In this document: in pieces, positions 1 through 10,761 of the stretch
Position numbering within the stretch: position 1 is the first letter of the stretch
Layout: each line of letters begins with the position of its first letter
NCBI GenBank assembly: GCA_003993805.1
Contig: RSEF01000003.1
Location: forward strand, 79,722,339 to 79,786,338
Direction: 5' to 3'
Source: Himantopus leucocephalus
Lineage: Eukaryota > Chordata > Aves > Charadriiformes > Recurvirostridae
Length of the DNA: 64,000 nt
Notes under the pieces: model-generated
What the model saw: the letters and a program-made list of their open reading frames with translations, nothing else
Database searches by the model: none
Told to the model about the DNA's origin: nothing
Made by a program: the position numbers and the translations under genes

Positions 1-52
1 TCTTCCTCCCTTCTTCCTCCCTTCTTCCTCCCTTCTTCCTCCCCTCTTCCTC
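1..52. repeat. Pyrimidine minisatellite, 11-bp unit
   Basis: The window opens inside a tandem repeat of the unit tcttcctccct, with four near-perfect copies and then a degenerate partial copy. One strand is all pyrimidine. The array may extend to the left of the window, so its full length is unknown. Confidence 0.9.
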
Positions 53-1400
53 TTGGTAGTTTTGCACAGAAGGATGCAGGCAGCGAGGGTGAGGATCATA
101 TCGCCTAATTTCAAATGTCTGCAATGCAGGGGCCATTTGCAGTCAAGGGGAGGCACAGTTCGTCTGCTGTGTTTAAGTGTCTGCTCTGGGGTGAAACGCA
201 GTGCCTAGGGTAACTCACTCAGATATAGCTGACTACACTGTGAACGCCAAAGTTAAGTAAAATTATTGTGACACCCTAGTTAAAGAGCTAGGCATTTCCA
301 GGGACAAATAACGAGCTTTGAGGATGTAAATTTTGAATGTGGTCATCTCCAGGGACAATTCAGTGCCCAGCCATGTGCATCTAGAAAGTTGAGGCGGTGT
401 AGTTTTCCTTCATATCTGGTTCTGTTGACGCAAAAGATCAGAGCTTCTATTTGTGTTTTCATTGTGTCTCTTGCATTTGCATCAGGGTTGGGAAGTAACT
501 ATAGTCTTGTCTTTTGAAAACCTTGAAGCAGAAAGTGAGTCTAGTTATTTTTGAATAATATTTTTGAATTCAAGCACCAGAGCAAAGTGGCAGTCTTCTA
601 TGGGTTCATCTTTGGTGAGGCAGCAGGAAACTACCTCTATTGCTATTAACTTATTTAAATGGGATCTTGCGAAATCTCTGCTGAAAAGAAATGTTCACAT
701 GATTGGGATAGTTAAAGCTGATTTTTATCAGAGGTAAACAAAGGAATATGTATGCATATACATAGGAATACACCTCTCCCACACCTGAAATTTTTTCCTC
801 TATTAGTTATGGGTGAGATGTCTTTTCTGCTTGACATTGCTGTCACTTCAGAACATTTATGGGCAATGGGTCTGTGAGGCATACGGTTAAAAAAAAAAGC
901 CTTTTACAGCTAAATTAAGTGTTGGCATCTCTCACAGGACTTTATCACATTTTTTTTCTTCTTAAATCTCCTACTCCTGGATTTATGCAATTAAATGACA
1001 ATCTCAGCTCTTGTGAAAAATAAAAAATACGGTTTCTATACATCATGATTCTAGAGGGATGCTTTAAAAAGTGATTTGAAGGTACCCTGAATGTGCAGCA
1101 ACCAACAGAGAAATAAAATGAAAACCACATTTATTATTAGGAAAAATCTTGAAACTTTTAACCATACTTGTCATTTTTAAAGTTGACTTATGATTTAGAT
1201 TAGACATTAAGAACAGCTTTCTAACTTTCTGTTGGAAAGCACAAGAATAGATTGCCTAGAGTGGCAGTGGGAGGATTTTGAAAATAGATTGGACAAATGT
1301 CTGCCGGGAATGGTTCAGCTACAGTCGATCCAGCCCAGTGCAAAAGGATGCACAAGTGACCTCTAATTCTTCCGCGCTGCAGCTTGTTATGCTGCCTGAA
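53..1400. other. Unique sequence, no gene seen
   Basis: Moderately AT-rich single-copy sequence. Stop codons are frequent in all frames and there is no recognisable transposon, RNA gene or splice-flanked open frame. A short A-run lies near position 890. I see nothing else to annotate. Confidence 0.6.
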
Positions 1401-1410
1401 AGCTGGCAGT

Positions 1411-1620
1411 GGTCCCCCTCCGCCGGTGCCAGCGCAGGAGCCCGGCCGGGTTACGCCGAGGCGCGGTGGTCGCAGGCACAGGCGGACAGGCTGCCGTCCT
1501 TCCCGGGGACGCGTGTGGCTGTGGGGAGCGCCAGTGCTGATGGGAGGGCTGTCACGGCTGGGATTCGCCCCCCGCCCCGCCTGACCTTTCCGCTTGACTT
1601 CTCCGAGCGGATTTTTGGTT
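1411..1620. promoter_or_regulatory. Small CpG-rich patch
   Basis: About 200 bp with roughly 23 CpG dinucleotides at high G+C, close to the number expected from base composition alone. Bulk vertebrate DNA is strongly CpG-depleted, so this stands out from its AT-rich surroundings. It contains nuclear-receptor half-site-like TGACCT near 1581 and ends just before a TTATAA-like stretch near 1619. Overlapping open frames on both strands (61-147 residues) are explained by the high G+C and show no domain. It could be an orphan CpG island, an enhancer, or the start of an unannotated non-coding transcript. The composition is seen directly; the regulatory role is inferred. Confidence 0.45.
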
Positions 1621-1793
1621 ATAAGCAGTTCCTTTGGGCAGCCAGGAGCGAGGTAGGGAGTCACCTTCTCTGCAAATGTTATACATGAATAAACACCTTC
1701 CTAGGCTTACTTAACCCCAGTCCGCTGCGGGTCTGTTTCCCTGCTGACACACCATTAGCATCTGAAGCATCTATATTTCCTGAATCGTAACAG

Positions 1794-1822
1794 AGATAAC
1801 TTATCATTCCAGCTGCTTATCT
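1794..1822. promoter_or_regulatory. GATA / E-box motif cluster
   Basis: Within 29 bp there are three matches to the GATA-factor consensus WGATAA: AGATAA at 1794-1799, TTATCA at 1801-1806 (reverse strand) and TTATCT at 1817-1822 (reverse strand). A CAGCTG E-box sits at 1810-1815 between the second and third sites. The first two form a near-palindrome. GATA plus E-box arrangements are typical of some haematopoietic and cardiac enhancers. It lies about 180 bp from the CpG-rich patch. The motifs are visible; enhancer function is inference. Confidence 0.3.
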
Positions 1823-2449
1823 CAGACCTGCCCTGTGGATCTGGTGGAAAGATTGCCCCTTTAGCACATAACAACAGGTGCCTGATACTTGCTTTGAAAT
1901 GTTTCCCTTTAAAAAAAAAAAGATTTGGGATTCTTGCCCTGTACATTTTGCATCTCTCTTTCCATCTCTACGCCCATATAGCTCGGTTTATTATTATCAG
2001 ACTGCCGGCCCATATCTTGCTGGTAGTGATATCAGTTCCACGCAATATATGCCCCGGGAAGTTTTGGATGTGTTAGGAGCATCCTTGCGTTAGAGTTGCT
2101 AAAGTCAGTGTGCCATTTAGAAAGTAGGCCAGGAGGGGATTAGGTACATATGCAGGAAACTCTTCTGGAAGCTGCAGGAATATGGGAGTACCGGAACAAG
2201 TGTCCGTCTAATTGCCTTTTTCGTCTCTGTTTTTTCTCTTAACAACTCCTCTGGATGTCAAGTCAGCACATATTATGTTATGCATAGGTTCACTTTCTGG
2301 GAAAAGAGGCAGAGGCAGAGGCAAAAGTGCCCGTAGCAGCTACTGTGATGGCCCTGGGGAGCAGGAGGGTGGGACTGGAGAGGAGCATACCCAGGAGACA
2401 TTCCCCTGTGGTCCCTCTTCCAGGGGGTTTCACACCACTCCTGTGGGCA

Positions 2450-2645
2450 GCCAGGCGCGGCATCGCTGGAAGCAGCTCGCTCAGCGAGCTCCTCACCGCC
2501 CTTTCTCGCACACATCGTAGANACGCTGCAGCCTGGAGCCACCAGTGAGCCAGCGTGCTCGGTCGGGGCTGCATGTAGGTGCGCTTGCTGCTGTATGCAT
2601 CTCCGCGGAGCCTGGTCCCCAAAAGGTGTGACCCCTCTCATGTTG
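2450..2645. promoter_or_regulatory. CpG-rich patch
   Basis: About 16 CpGs in 200 bp at raised G+C, including a short palindromic stretch around 2477-2492 (gctcgctcagcgagc). A single unresolved base (N) is at 2522. No open frame here shows a recognisable domain. It may be an orphan CpG island or conserved element; function is unproven. Confidence 0.3.
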
Positions 2646-3893
2646 TTCACATAAGATACCGGCTCAGCCTTGATCCCCGTGTTTATGCGCACCCCTATAG
2701 ACTTCAGCGGGACTTGTTAGGGGAGCTGCCGGTTTACAGATGTTACAACTTTTTTATCGTGGCTTCAGGTAAGCAAATGGACACGCCGCAAGGTAGGAAG
2801 AAGATCAGGGCAAGAAGTTGAACTCTGTTCTTGCTATATTGTGTACTGCTACCCCTAAATCATGTGCTTTGTCATGCCGTGAAATCTTACCTGAAGTGGT
2901 GGAAAGGAGCACATGACTAACCATGGAGTCGAGATTCATTGGCTGGAATTTGATTGTAAGAGATATGAGGAGCTTGATAGACACACTGGTGCTATCACCT
3001 ATAGATACATTCCTTGATGCTTTTCATCATAAGATTTTGCTTCCTCTTGCTTATATAGTTTTGCCATCTGTCTTGATTTGAGTGTTTCAGTGCTTGATGT
3101 TTTCATCCAGATCAAGATCCAGGAGACAAGTGAAAATATAAGCAGCCCATCTTTCACTTCAAACGAAACGCTTCTCAAGTTTGCAAAGTTTGCAAGGGAA
3201 GCCTTGCAAATGCAATGAGGATGCTAAACCACCTCGGCTGCAGGTGCCTGCTTTTACTGCTAGTTGAAAAAATTACAGTTTTACAGCTAATCTATGAGGC
3301 TTTTTGTGCATGGCCTGATTTGTAGGTTCTTAATGCTCGGGACTGGCAGTTTTGTTTATAGCTTTGCCAAACTTTTAACAGTGAAAGAGTGAAAGACCTT
3401 TTTTTTTTTTTTTCCTGCTAGTCTCTGACTCAAGGCAAACTATCCTGGAAGCAGTCAGTTTCACGGTTCAATCATTTCGGTGAATGAAATTAAGGGAAAA
3501 TGATAGATTTGAACATCCTAAAAAATTACTGCAGTTACTTCATTGGGAAGGTCTAGCACAGCATGCTTTGGTACAGAAACTCAGAATTTTTTTAGGATGG
3601 GGAACTGCCTTTAACCCAACTCTAACATTTTTGAAAACATCTGTTTACAGCTGCTTGTTTAGCCTTGGCCTGATACAACCCTTGCAGACTCCGTATGCAT
3701 TTAATGCGCTTCACCATCTCCCCTCACCTGGTCATGACCAGATCATGGATGGAGAAAGAGATCCCAAGTGAGCGGGTCAGAGGAGGATTTCTCTGCAACC
3801 TCTTTTTGTGATGACTTTATATTTCTGTGTTTCTGGGTAAGGGACCAGTACGGGTCACTGTTTTATGATCTTACATGATTTATCTTATGGGAT
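2646..3893. other. Unique sequence, no gene seen
   Basis: Single-copy sequence. A weak trace of an old palindromic sauropsid repeat may lie around 2670-2720 (the stretch atagacttcagcgggact). A T-run occurs near 3399-3413. The open frame at 3484-3771 shows no domain and is not splice-flanked. Confidence 0.5.
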
Positions 3894-4088
3894 GAGACTG
3901 GAGTACGGAGAGGGGGAAACTACCAGACGTGCGGAAAGATGGAGGGAGGATGGGGGTTCAGATAAGGGAAAAGAGGAGAAAGGGGAAAGCAGAGCAGGAA
4001 CAGGGTGAGATTAAGAGGACGAGGGAAGAATCAGTGCCCAAAGTAGGAGGGAATATGAGGCTGAAAGGGGATGGATGGAGAGAGGTCA
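3894..4088 (+). repeat. Purine-rich tract
   Basis: Roughly 190 bp strongly biased to A and G on the plus strand (repeated gga, gaa and aggg motifs) without a regular period. Such tracts can arise from decayed microsatellites and can favour triplex structure. Open frames inside it are low-complexity and not credible as coding sequence. Confidence 0.6.
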
Positions 4089-5540
4089 CAGGGTTCGTAG
4101 CTCCCTCAGGGGCCTGGGGCGGGATCCAAGAGTGCCACCTCTCAGCATTTGTGTTCTGACTTGCAAGTAACAAGTGGATGCACTAGTGTTGCACGTGCTC
4201 CCATACGCCTCTGGTGAGCACCACATAAAAGATAACAGCCTGTCACTGCCATTATTTCAAGCAAGGAATGGTGCCACAGAGCTAATTGTGAGTGGAGGAC
4301 TTAATTCTCCTACCCAGTGATACATTTATTTTAAAACAAGTAATAAAATTTTCCTCCTCCTGAATTCCATCTGTCTGAGGGGTATGAAGGTTGAATAATT
4401 GAGCCTTCAAAAGTTACAGCATGCCAGAATTAAGACTCTCCTTTGTGTGTATAAATTAAAATGTGCTTGTGTGATCACACACGTGGCCCCAGTTGACTAA
4501 GACTGGACATCCAAAGTTGAAAACTTGGAGCAAATCACCAAATGCTTGAAAAAAGGTTTTAATTGCATATGGCAATGATAGATAATAACCACGCATTGTG
4601 TGTGCATTATTTTAATCCCAAAGCCTCCCTCATAATGTGGGTGGAACTCCTCACTCATGGTTGAAAATTAGCCCTCACCAGATAGGAAATCTGACCTGTT
4701 ATTTGCTGGAGCACAGTCTCGTTACATTCAGTCTCTGGTTGGCAGTGAAAGAAACCGTCCCTTTTTTATTTCTTAGGGGAGAACACAGAACAGCACTGCG
4801 CGATGCAACGTTGAATTATCCTCACTGGGTGTCCCAAAACTTCTCTGGTTAGAGAAGCCACAGACACCAGTTAAGGTTATATTGTTCCTTGCCATGATGG
4901 CTGGTGCTCACGCTGACCTTCCATGCCCTCTGAGACATGAGGTTGCTCGAAGACTGTGGAGAAGTTTCTGATGGCCCAGCTTGGTCTGTGTGAATGGGCA
5001 CAGAGCAGCTGCAGCAGCCTTATAGCTTAGGCCCTGGTTCGACTACTTTTTTCCTCCTCCTTCTCAAGTGCTTTTCAATCAAGCTCCAAAATGACAATTT
5101 GAGGTGGGTAGAGTGAGCGTAACTCTTGGGAACAGAGGTTTATGATTTTTCTGGCCTTATATGCTTCATAATTTTCAGTGAGGGCATGGCAAAGGCAGAA
5201 GTCTTGGTTGCACATTGAATATTCAACAGACTGTTCTGCGTCTACTAATTCTTAAGTAGAGATGAGCCATTGCTGCACTGAGGAAAATGAGGTTTGTCAG
5301 TTCATTCACATTTTAAAAATAATCTTATAAATCTGCATTCTCTCCATCCTACCTATGGCTCCTCTATCTCCATCTTTGCACAGCATAAGCCCCAGGTTAC
5401 CCGGGCTCCGGCAGTACACGCAGGATGCACGGTGATCTGTTCAATTTTAATGAAGAGCATTTCCAAAATTAATTACCTAGAAACAAATATTAAATGACTG
5501 TTCTGTATAACACAGGAAGAAGAATTATTGCGGAGGAATG
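4089..5540. other. Unique sequence, no gene seen
   Basis: AT-rich single-copy DNA with no recognised element. A GGTTCGA box near 5036 briefly resembles a tRNA B box, but no cloverleaf can be drawn around it. Confidence 0.5.
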
Positions 5541-5549
5541 AAGGCTGTT

Positions 5550-5920
5550 ATGAATGTCGCCGTTGTGCTCCGGAATGCGGCCCCCACGTCCTCCCCCAGC
5601 CCCCCCGCCCCGATGGAAATGTAATAGCAACCAACGCTACGCTCCTCTCAACATTTAGATATGTGCCTAATTTCCAGCAGGTGGGTGATGCTGGTGATCT
5701 GATGTGCCCTGAATTAAGCACGTCNTGCGTCCGGCAGTGACTTCAATTAGCTCTGGATGTGACTGCAGGACCCTGATCCCCTCAGCTCCCCGGCCCCGCA
5801 GATGTCCCTCGCAGGCTCTGCAGCACCGCTGCCTCAATCTGATTGCTCTCGCGCTGGAAGAGCTCTTGTTCCTCTCCAGTAATTCTTCAGCGTGCTGTTT
5901 AGGATTTGAAGCTATAAAAA
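5550..5920 (+). promoter_or_regulatory. CpG-rich patch ending in a TATAAAAA motif
   Basis: About 22 CpGs in 340 bp, including a C-rich run near 5580-5613. A TATAAAAA stretch follows at 5913-5920. Homeodomain-type CAATTAG lies at about 5744. A single N at 5725 marks a closed assembly joint. The arrangement of CpG-rich DNA followed by a TATA-like motif could mark a promoter or a conserved non-coding element. No downstream reading frame supports a coding gene. The composition and motifs are seen; function is inferred. Confidence 0.3.
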
Positions 5921-8900
5921 GCTAAATAGTAAGTCAGTGTTAAACGTAACATTTTAACTGTTTCCAACGTTTTTTCTTTTAGTAAAAGATACCCCCATAA
6001 AATAAGAAACAGTTCACTTTAAAATGCTTATGCGGGGAAAACAAGTTTATTATCTTTCACCCTGATGTTTTATACATTAGTTAGGGTGGGGATTGTATGT
6101 GTGAATCTAAAAAAAAAAGAATGAAAGAAATGACAAGAAAAGAAAAATCGAAAGCTGTATGCTGACAGGTGTAGATGGGCTTAGATAACAGGGATTATAT
6201 TGCAAAATCTAATACGAAGATGGGTTATATCTACCCCCAGCCAAAATAAAAAAAAGGAAATCTGATCATCATGGTAGGCAGCAGCGTCTGACCCAAAGAC
6301 TTATGGAGTAAAGTGCCATTTGCATCCTTTTCCTTTTCTGCAGTCTCAAAGCAGTAATAAATAGTGCAATAGAAAAGAACTGGCAGTGGAATGCCTTATT
6401 TTAAAACTTTTTTACATTAATCTCTTTTCAAAAGGAATAAAATAAGAAACTGAAGGTAAACAGTTCTGTTTAATATATAAAAAGCATATAAAATGAGCTT
6501 TAAGATTTATGTTTTTATGTATATGTGTTTATACTTCTTTGATGACAGTAAAATACATGAGAATGAAAAAGAGATCTTCATTTTTTTCCCTACGCTTTTT
6601 ATATGCATCTTTTTTTCTAAGGTATCCTGGTGTCAGAAATCACTTGCAATATACATGATACAGGGGTTTACTGTGATACACAGTTTTACCAAATAACGGA
6701 GTAAATAGGAGACTGTACGTACAGTAAATGGAACCTAAGTATTATATTATGTAGTGAAGGAAAAAATAAGAGCGTCTTTCCTTCTGGCTTCAGTGTTTGC
6801 TTTCCACAGCAAGATGCCTGGTTACCTTTCTGCCAGCCACAGAGGCCGCAGTGAAGCGGTGGGTGTCTGGGCTGACCATGCTGGGCTTCCCCTGCCCAAC
6901 CTCCCAGCATGGCCACCGAGGACAGTGGTTCAGAAGGGTTTGGCCAACCTCCTGGGACAGGTGTTTTAATAGAATTTAACTTCTGTGTATATAGACCTCA
7001 CCCTGGGGTTGGATTTTCAGAAGAGCTTAGCTACTGAATGCTGGGCTGCCTTGAAATGTAGATGTTTCCTTTAGGTGCCTATGCAGGAACAGACGGGGCA
7101 GGTCTACAGAGAGATGAAGTCCATGAAGTCACCTATGTTCTCCGGGGCTGCTTCCAAAGCAGCAGTCCCAGCCAGGACAGTAGACACGCACGGACGGGGC
7201 TGCATGTCCTGCTGGCTGAGCCTCCTCTGGGCACTGCTCAGGAATGCGAGAGGTTGTCAGGAAGAAGTGGAGCACTGAAAATACATCAAAGGTGGAAGAC
7301 CCTCCCTTAGTGAAGGCCATGGGATTTTTGCTGCTAATTTGCAGGAAGGAGAGACTTCTGACTAAAAGAGCCACCACTCATGACTGAAACCTTTGAATAA
7401 ATCTTTGAATAAAGCTTAATATGTCCACAGCTACGAGCTAGTGCATCCGTCTACATACCATACTTCTGTTCATATGTAAAATGATGAAAAAAGTGTGTTC
7501 TTAAGCACACTCGCAGGCTGTACAATGCTGTGCTGACGCTTTTATTACATTGATTCAACTACTTTCCACAGGTTATGTAAAGTAATCTTTCTGTATCTCA
7601 CGGAATTTGCATCCTGGGAGTGATTGATACTCTAAGTGTGATGAAGCTGACTTCCATTCCCTACCACACAGGTGTGTGATGAATCCCAGTTCGAGGTGTG
7701 CTATTATTTACTGCCAAGGTTATTTCATAAATTCAGTCTCACACTTCTAATTCAGACCTGCACGCTTTCTGTGAGGAGGGCTCTTATTAAGTCATCATTT
7801 CTCGAGAAAACTAAACCAAACTAAAAGGCACCAGTAATAGATTGGTTTTATTCCACTCCATAAACGTGTGTGAAGTATTGTTTTATTACACATTAAAAGT
7901 GTGATTATGTGTGATGGCGTCTTTGGATCATGTCAATGGATGAGTGCCACTTTTCATTGCTGGGTTTAACCTGGGTGTAGATCACTTTTAGCTTTCTAGG
8001 AGATTTGTTAACGCGATTGTGAAAATGGTTAACACACAACCTGGAAAGGGGAAAAAATCTCTAAAACTGCCCAAGAGGTTAGTACTAATTTTCAAACCAT
8101 CTGAATAGTGTTGTATGTATATCACTTGCCATTAAAACGCCAGGCCTCCCGTGCAGCAATTATTTTCCATTCTAGGGACAGGGAAATGATGAAGCTTCTT
8201 GGAGAGCACACACTATTCCTGCTGGCTATTCAACGGCAACCAGTGGATCCCCTGCCTTTGCTTTACACCAGAAAAAGTATTTGCTCTTGGTCTGGTAGTT
8301 GCAGAATTCAGCCTACCTCCCCTCTGCCAAGCACGAAAACAGGGCAGAACCTTTCAGAAGCAGGAAGGATGTCTGGTCTTTTTTTAGCCTAGAAGCAGGT
8401 TAGAAAGGATGAGAACATGTTTGTTGGGTAGACTCAGTCATGAAACAGCTCTTTTTGCACATTACCCTTCAAGCTCAGCTTGGAATAGCCTGCCTACTTA
8501 TTTGTTCTTGATTGATTTGGAGTCTTTCAGGCATCTGAAGAACAGAATCATCCCCATCTTTTTGTTCTCTGAGGTATAAATTATACAGTATAGTAATTTT
8601 TTCTTTTAAATCTTTATTTAGAGTACTCAGAATGGTTTGTGCCCTGAATCTGTGCTCTGCAACAATTTTGTTCCTGTGTTCTTGTTCCCCGTGCGGGTGT
8701 CTCTGTCTACATGGAAGGCAGCTGGGCAGGTCTATGGCGCCGGCTGCGCCATGTGAGCCGAGCAGGCACTGTATCGGCTGGATGCTCAAGACAGGAATGG
8801 ACATGAAGTTCATAGATACTTTTGTCCTTCTGCTAAGTCTGGCTTCATCCAGCATATTTTATCCCTTGCTAAACTCTACTACATGCACTGACTCCCAAGT

Positions 8901-10408
8901 ATATCTTCCACGCAGCTTTTTTGGGTGCTTAGGGCCCTTTCTTAAGCCATTGGCCCACAATTTCCCATGAAAAAATTCCACTGCTTTAAAAGACAAGAAC
9001 AATTAAGTTTTCAGTTGGTCTTCTCTCTCTTCCTCTTTTCCTGCATCCTGCTTCAGGTATACCTCCCTTTGAACTCATCTCACCTGTTTTCCATACCACA
9101 ATCAGACCGGTTTCTTTCTGTACAAATACAGGAAATGTGTATTTCCAGCAGCTATGGCTTACTGGGCATCCCTTCTCCAGAGACACTGAGTGGGTAACCT
9201 TTGTTAAGAGTTTGTATCTTTCAGTTTTAGTTCTCTCCTGGCCCCCTTCAATTGGCATTTGTGTCGTCTTTTCCAATAAACTAGGTTAACCATTTGTTCC
9301 CTTTACTACTTCTCCTTCCTTCTCATAAATCTAACAACTGGATGAGACATCTCTATACTCTTCTTGATACTCGATATGAATCTCTGTGGCCCAATTCTGT
9401 TGTTATGCTTGGCTGCTTTGGAAAATGCTACTCATGGAGCTTGGAGCATGATGGAGAACACGAGTACCATATGAAATGGTCCTTTGTGTCAGAAGGTGAA
9501 GCTGTAACATGTTGTGGATGAGCCAGGCCAAGCAAGGAATTTTTGGGGAGCAAAAAATATCATGACTGAATAGGTGGGGTAACACTGCTACTTCTCCTCC
9601 TCTTCTCTGGTCTCCTCCTTCTTTATAGCCGTAGATGCATGTTGGCCTTTTTTCTTTCCATTAAATGCTGCTGTGTTTCGTAGTCTCTCTTGCATGCCAC
9701 CTTCTTCTGTAGAGAGGCAACCCAGAAAGTGAAATGGCCAGACATACAAGGGCACACCTTACCTGGAGCTGATAATGGGCCATTTGAAATGTGCTGTACC
9801 CTCCCCCGAAGCGCTTCACAACAAAAAAACCAATTTTTTTTTGTTATGCTTGGTTTGGAGGAGTGTTAGTGGTAAAGGAGGCAAAGTAAGAACTTGGCTG
9901 GTGCTGGGTGTGTAGAATTGGTGATGAGGTGTGAAAAGCAAGGAAGTNAACTAATCAGCTCACCTCTGCCACCGTTTCTTTTCCATTGAGGGAAACAAAA
10001 TGAGACTTCAAAAATGACTTTGCCATGGTCATCTAAGACCTGTATAATTAACTTCCCAGCTGACGTATGAACCATATTTTCTTCTCTTGGCCTTTACTTT
10101 TGTAGGTTATTATGTTGTGTTGTGCACATCTTACTTTAGTTTCTGCCTTCTTGGGAAGGAATCTACCAGGGTCTGAATGCCCATTTGTCCTGATGGCAGG
10201 GACATTCAGTGCAGCTCTCCAAACAAATCTGTTTGCAGCACAGAAGCCTGAAGTGTAGAAGTGTTTGTGGTGTGAATCCAAACCAGCTTCTATTACAACA
10301 AAGTATCATGTTCTCTGTAAGTAAGAAGTAGTTTCTTTTTCTCCTGGTTTGATGCAGATCTTGAACAGTTCTTCCACATCTGTCTTCAGAAAGGATAATT
10401 CATATGAG
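5921..10408. other. Unique sequence, no gene seen
   Basis: Mostly AT-rich single-copy sequence. A short taggtgcctatg motif near 7073 resembles part of an ancient sauropsid palindromic repeat. The minus-strand open frame at 8475-8855 (126 residues) has no domain and no clear splice sites. A single N is at 9948. Confidence 0.5.
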
Positions 10409-10761
10409 TGTTATGGTTTGAAGAACCCACAACAATTTATTGTTGTTTAGACAACTATTCCATCACTTGATGACCCCTCCCCACCTGGGAAGGGGAATTA
10501 GGAAAAAACAAGGACACCCGAAGGTAGAAATATAAACAGATTTAATAGAATAATGCAAAATAATTAACTTTAATAATACTAAAGAACCAATATTGATCCT
10601 GATACCAATATANNNNNNNNNNNNNNNNNNNNNNNNNNNNNNNNNNNNNNNNNNNNNNNNNNNNNNNNNNNNNNNNNNNNNNNNNNNNNNNNNNNNNNNN
10701 NNNNNNNNNNNNGTAAAATTACTGAAAGAGAAATTAATTCTGTGTCGCTCAAACCGGGACA
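10409..10761 (-). mobile_element. Solo LTR of an avian ERVL-type endogenous retrovirus
   Basis: Read on the minus strand, the element begins TGTCCCGGTTTGA and ends TCAAACCATAACA, so it has the TG...CA termini and imperfect terminal inverted repeats of an LTR. The interior includes a stretch around 10538-10557 that reads ctattaaatctgttt on the minus strand, and a gggaggggtca stretch near the 3' end. Both are as I recall in the abundant ERVL-type LTRs of birds. Flanks ATGAG (10404-10408) and ATGGG (10762-10766) look like a 5-bp target-site duplication with one mismatch, as expected for ERVL. No internal gag or pol sequence adjoins it, so it is a solo LTR left by recombination. A 100-N gap interrupts it, so the true length is unknown. 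The family name is from memory of consensus sequences. Confidence 0.75.
10613..10712. other. Assembly gap (100 N)
   Basis: A run of exactly 100 unresolved bases inside the LTR. The round length suggests a placeholder, so the real missing length is probably not 100. Confidence 0.99.

Noticed and set aside
1221..1688. Overlapping open frames on both strands of up to 147 residues
   Set aside because: Explained by the high G+C of the CpG-rich patch; arginine/proline/glycine-rich products on both strands are typical of non-coding GC-rich DNA.
4970..5046. tRNA-like A-box and B-box motifs (GGTTCGA near 5036)
   Set aside because: Spacing is too long and no cloverleaf or acceptor stem can be formed.
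8475..8855. 126-residue minus-strand open frame with a polar C-terminal half
   Set aside because: Considered as a helical protein fragment, but no splice sites, no recognised motif, and an overlapping plus-strand frame of similar length.
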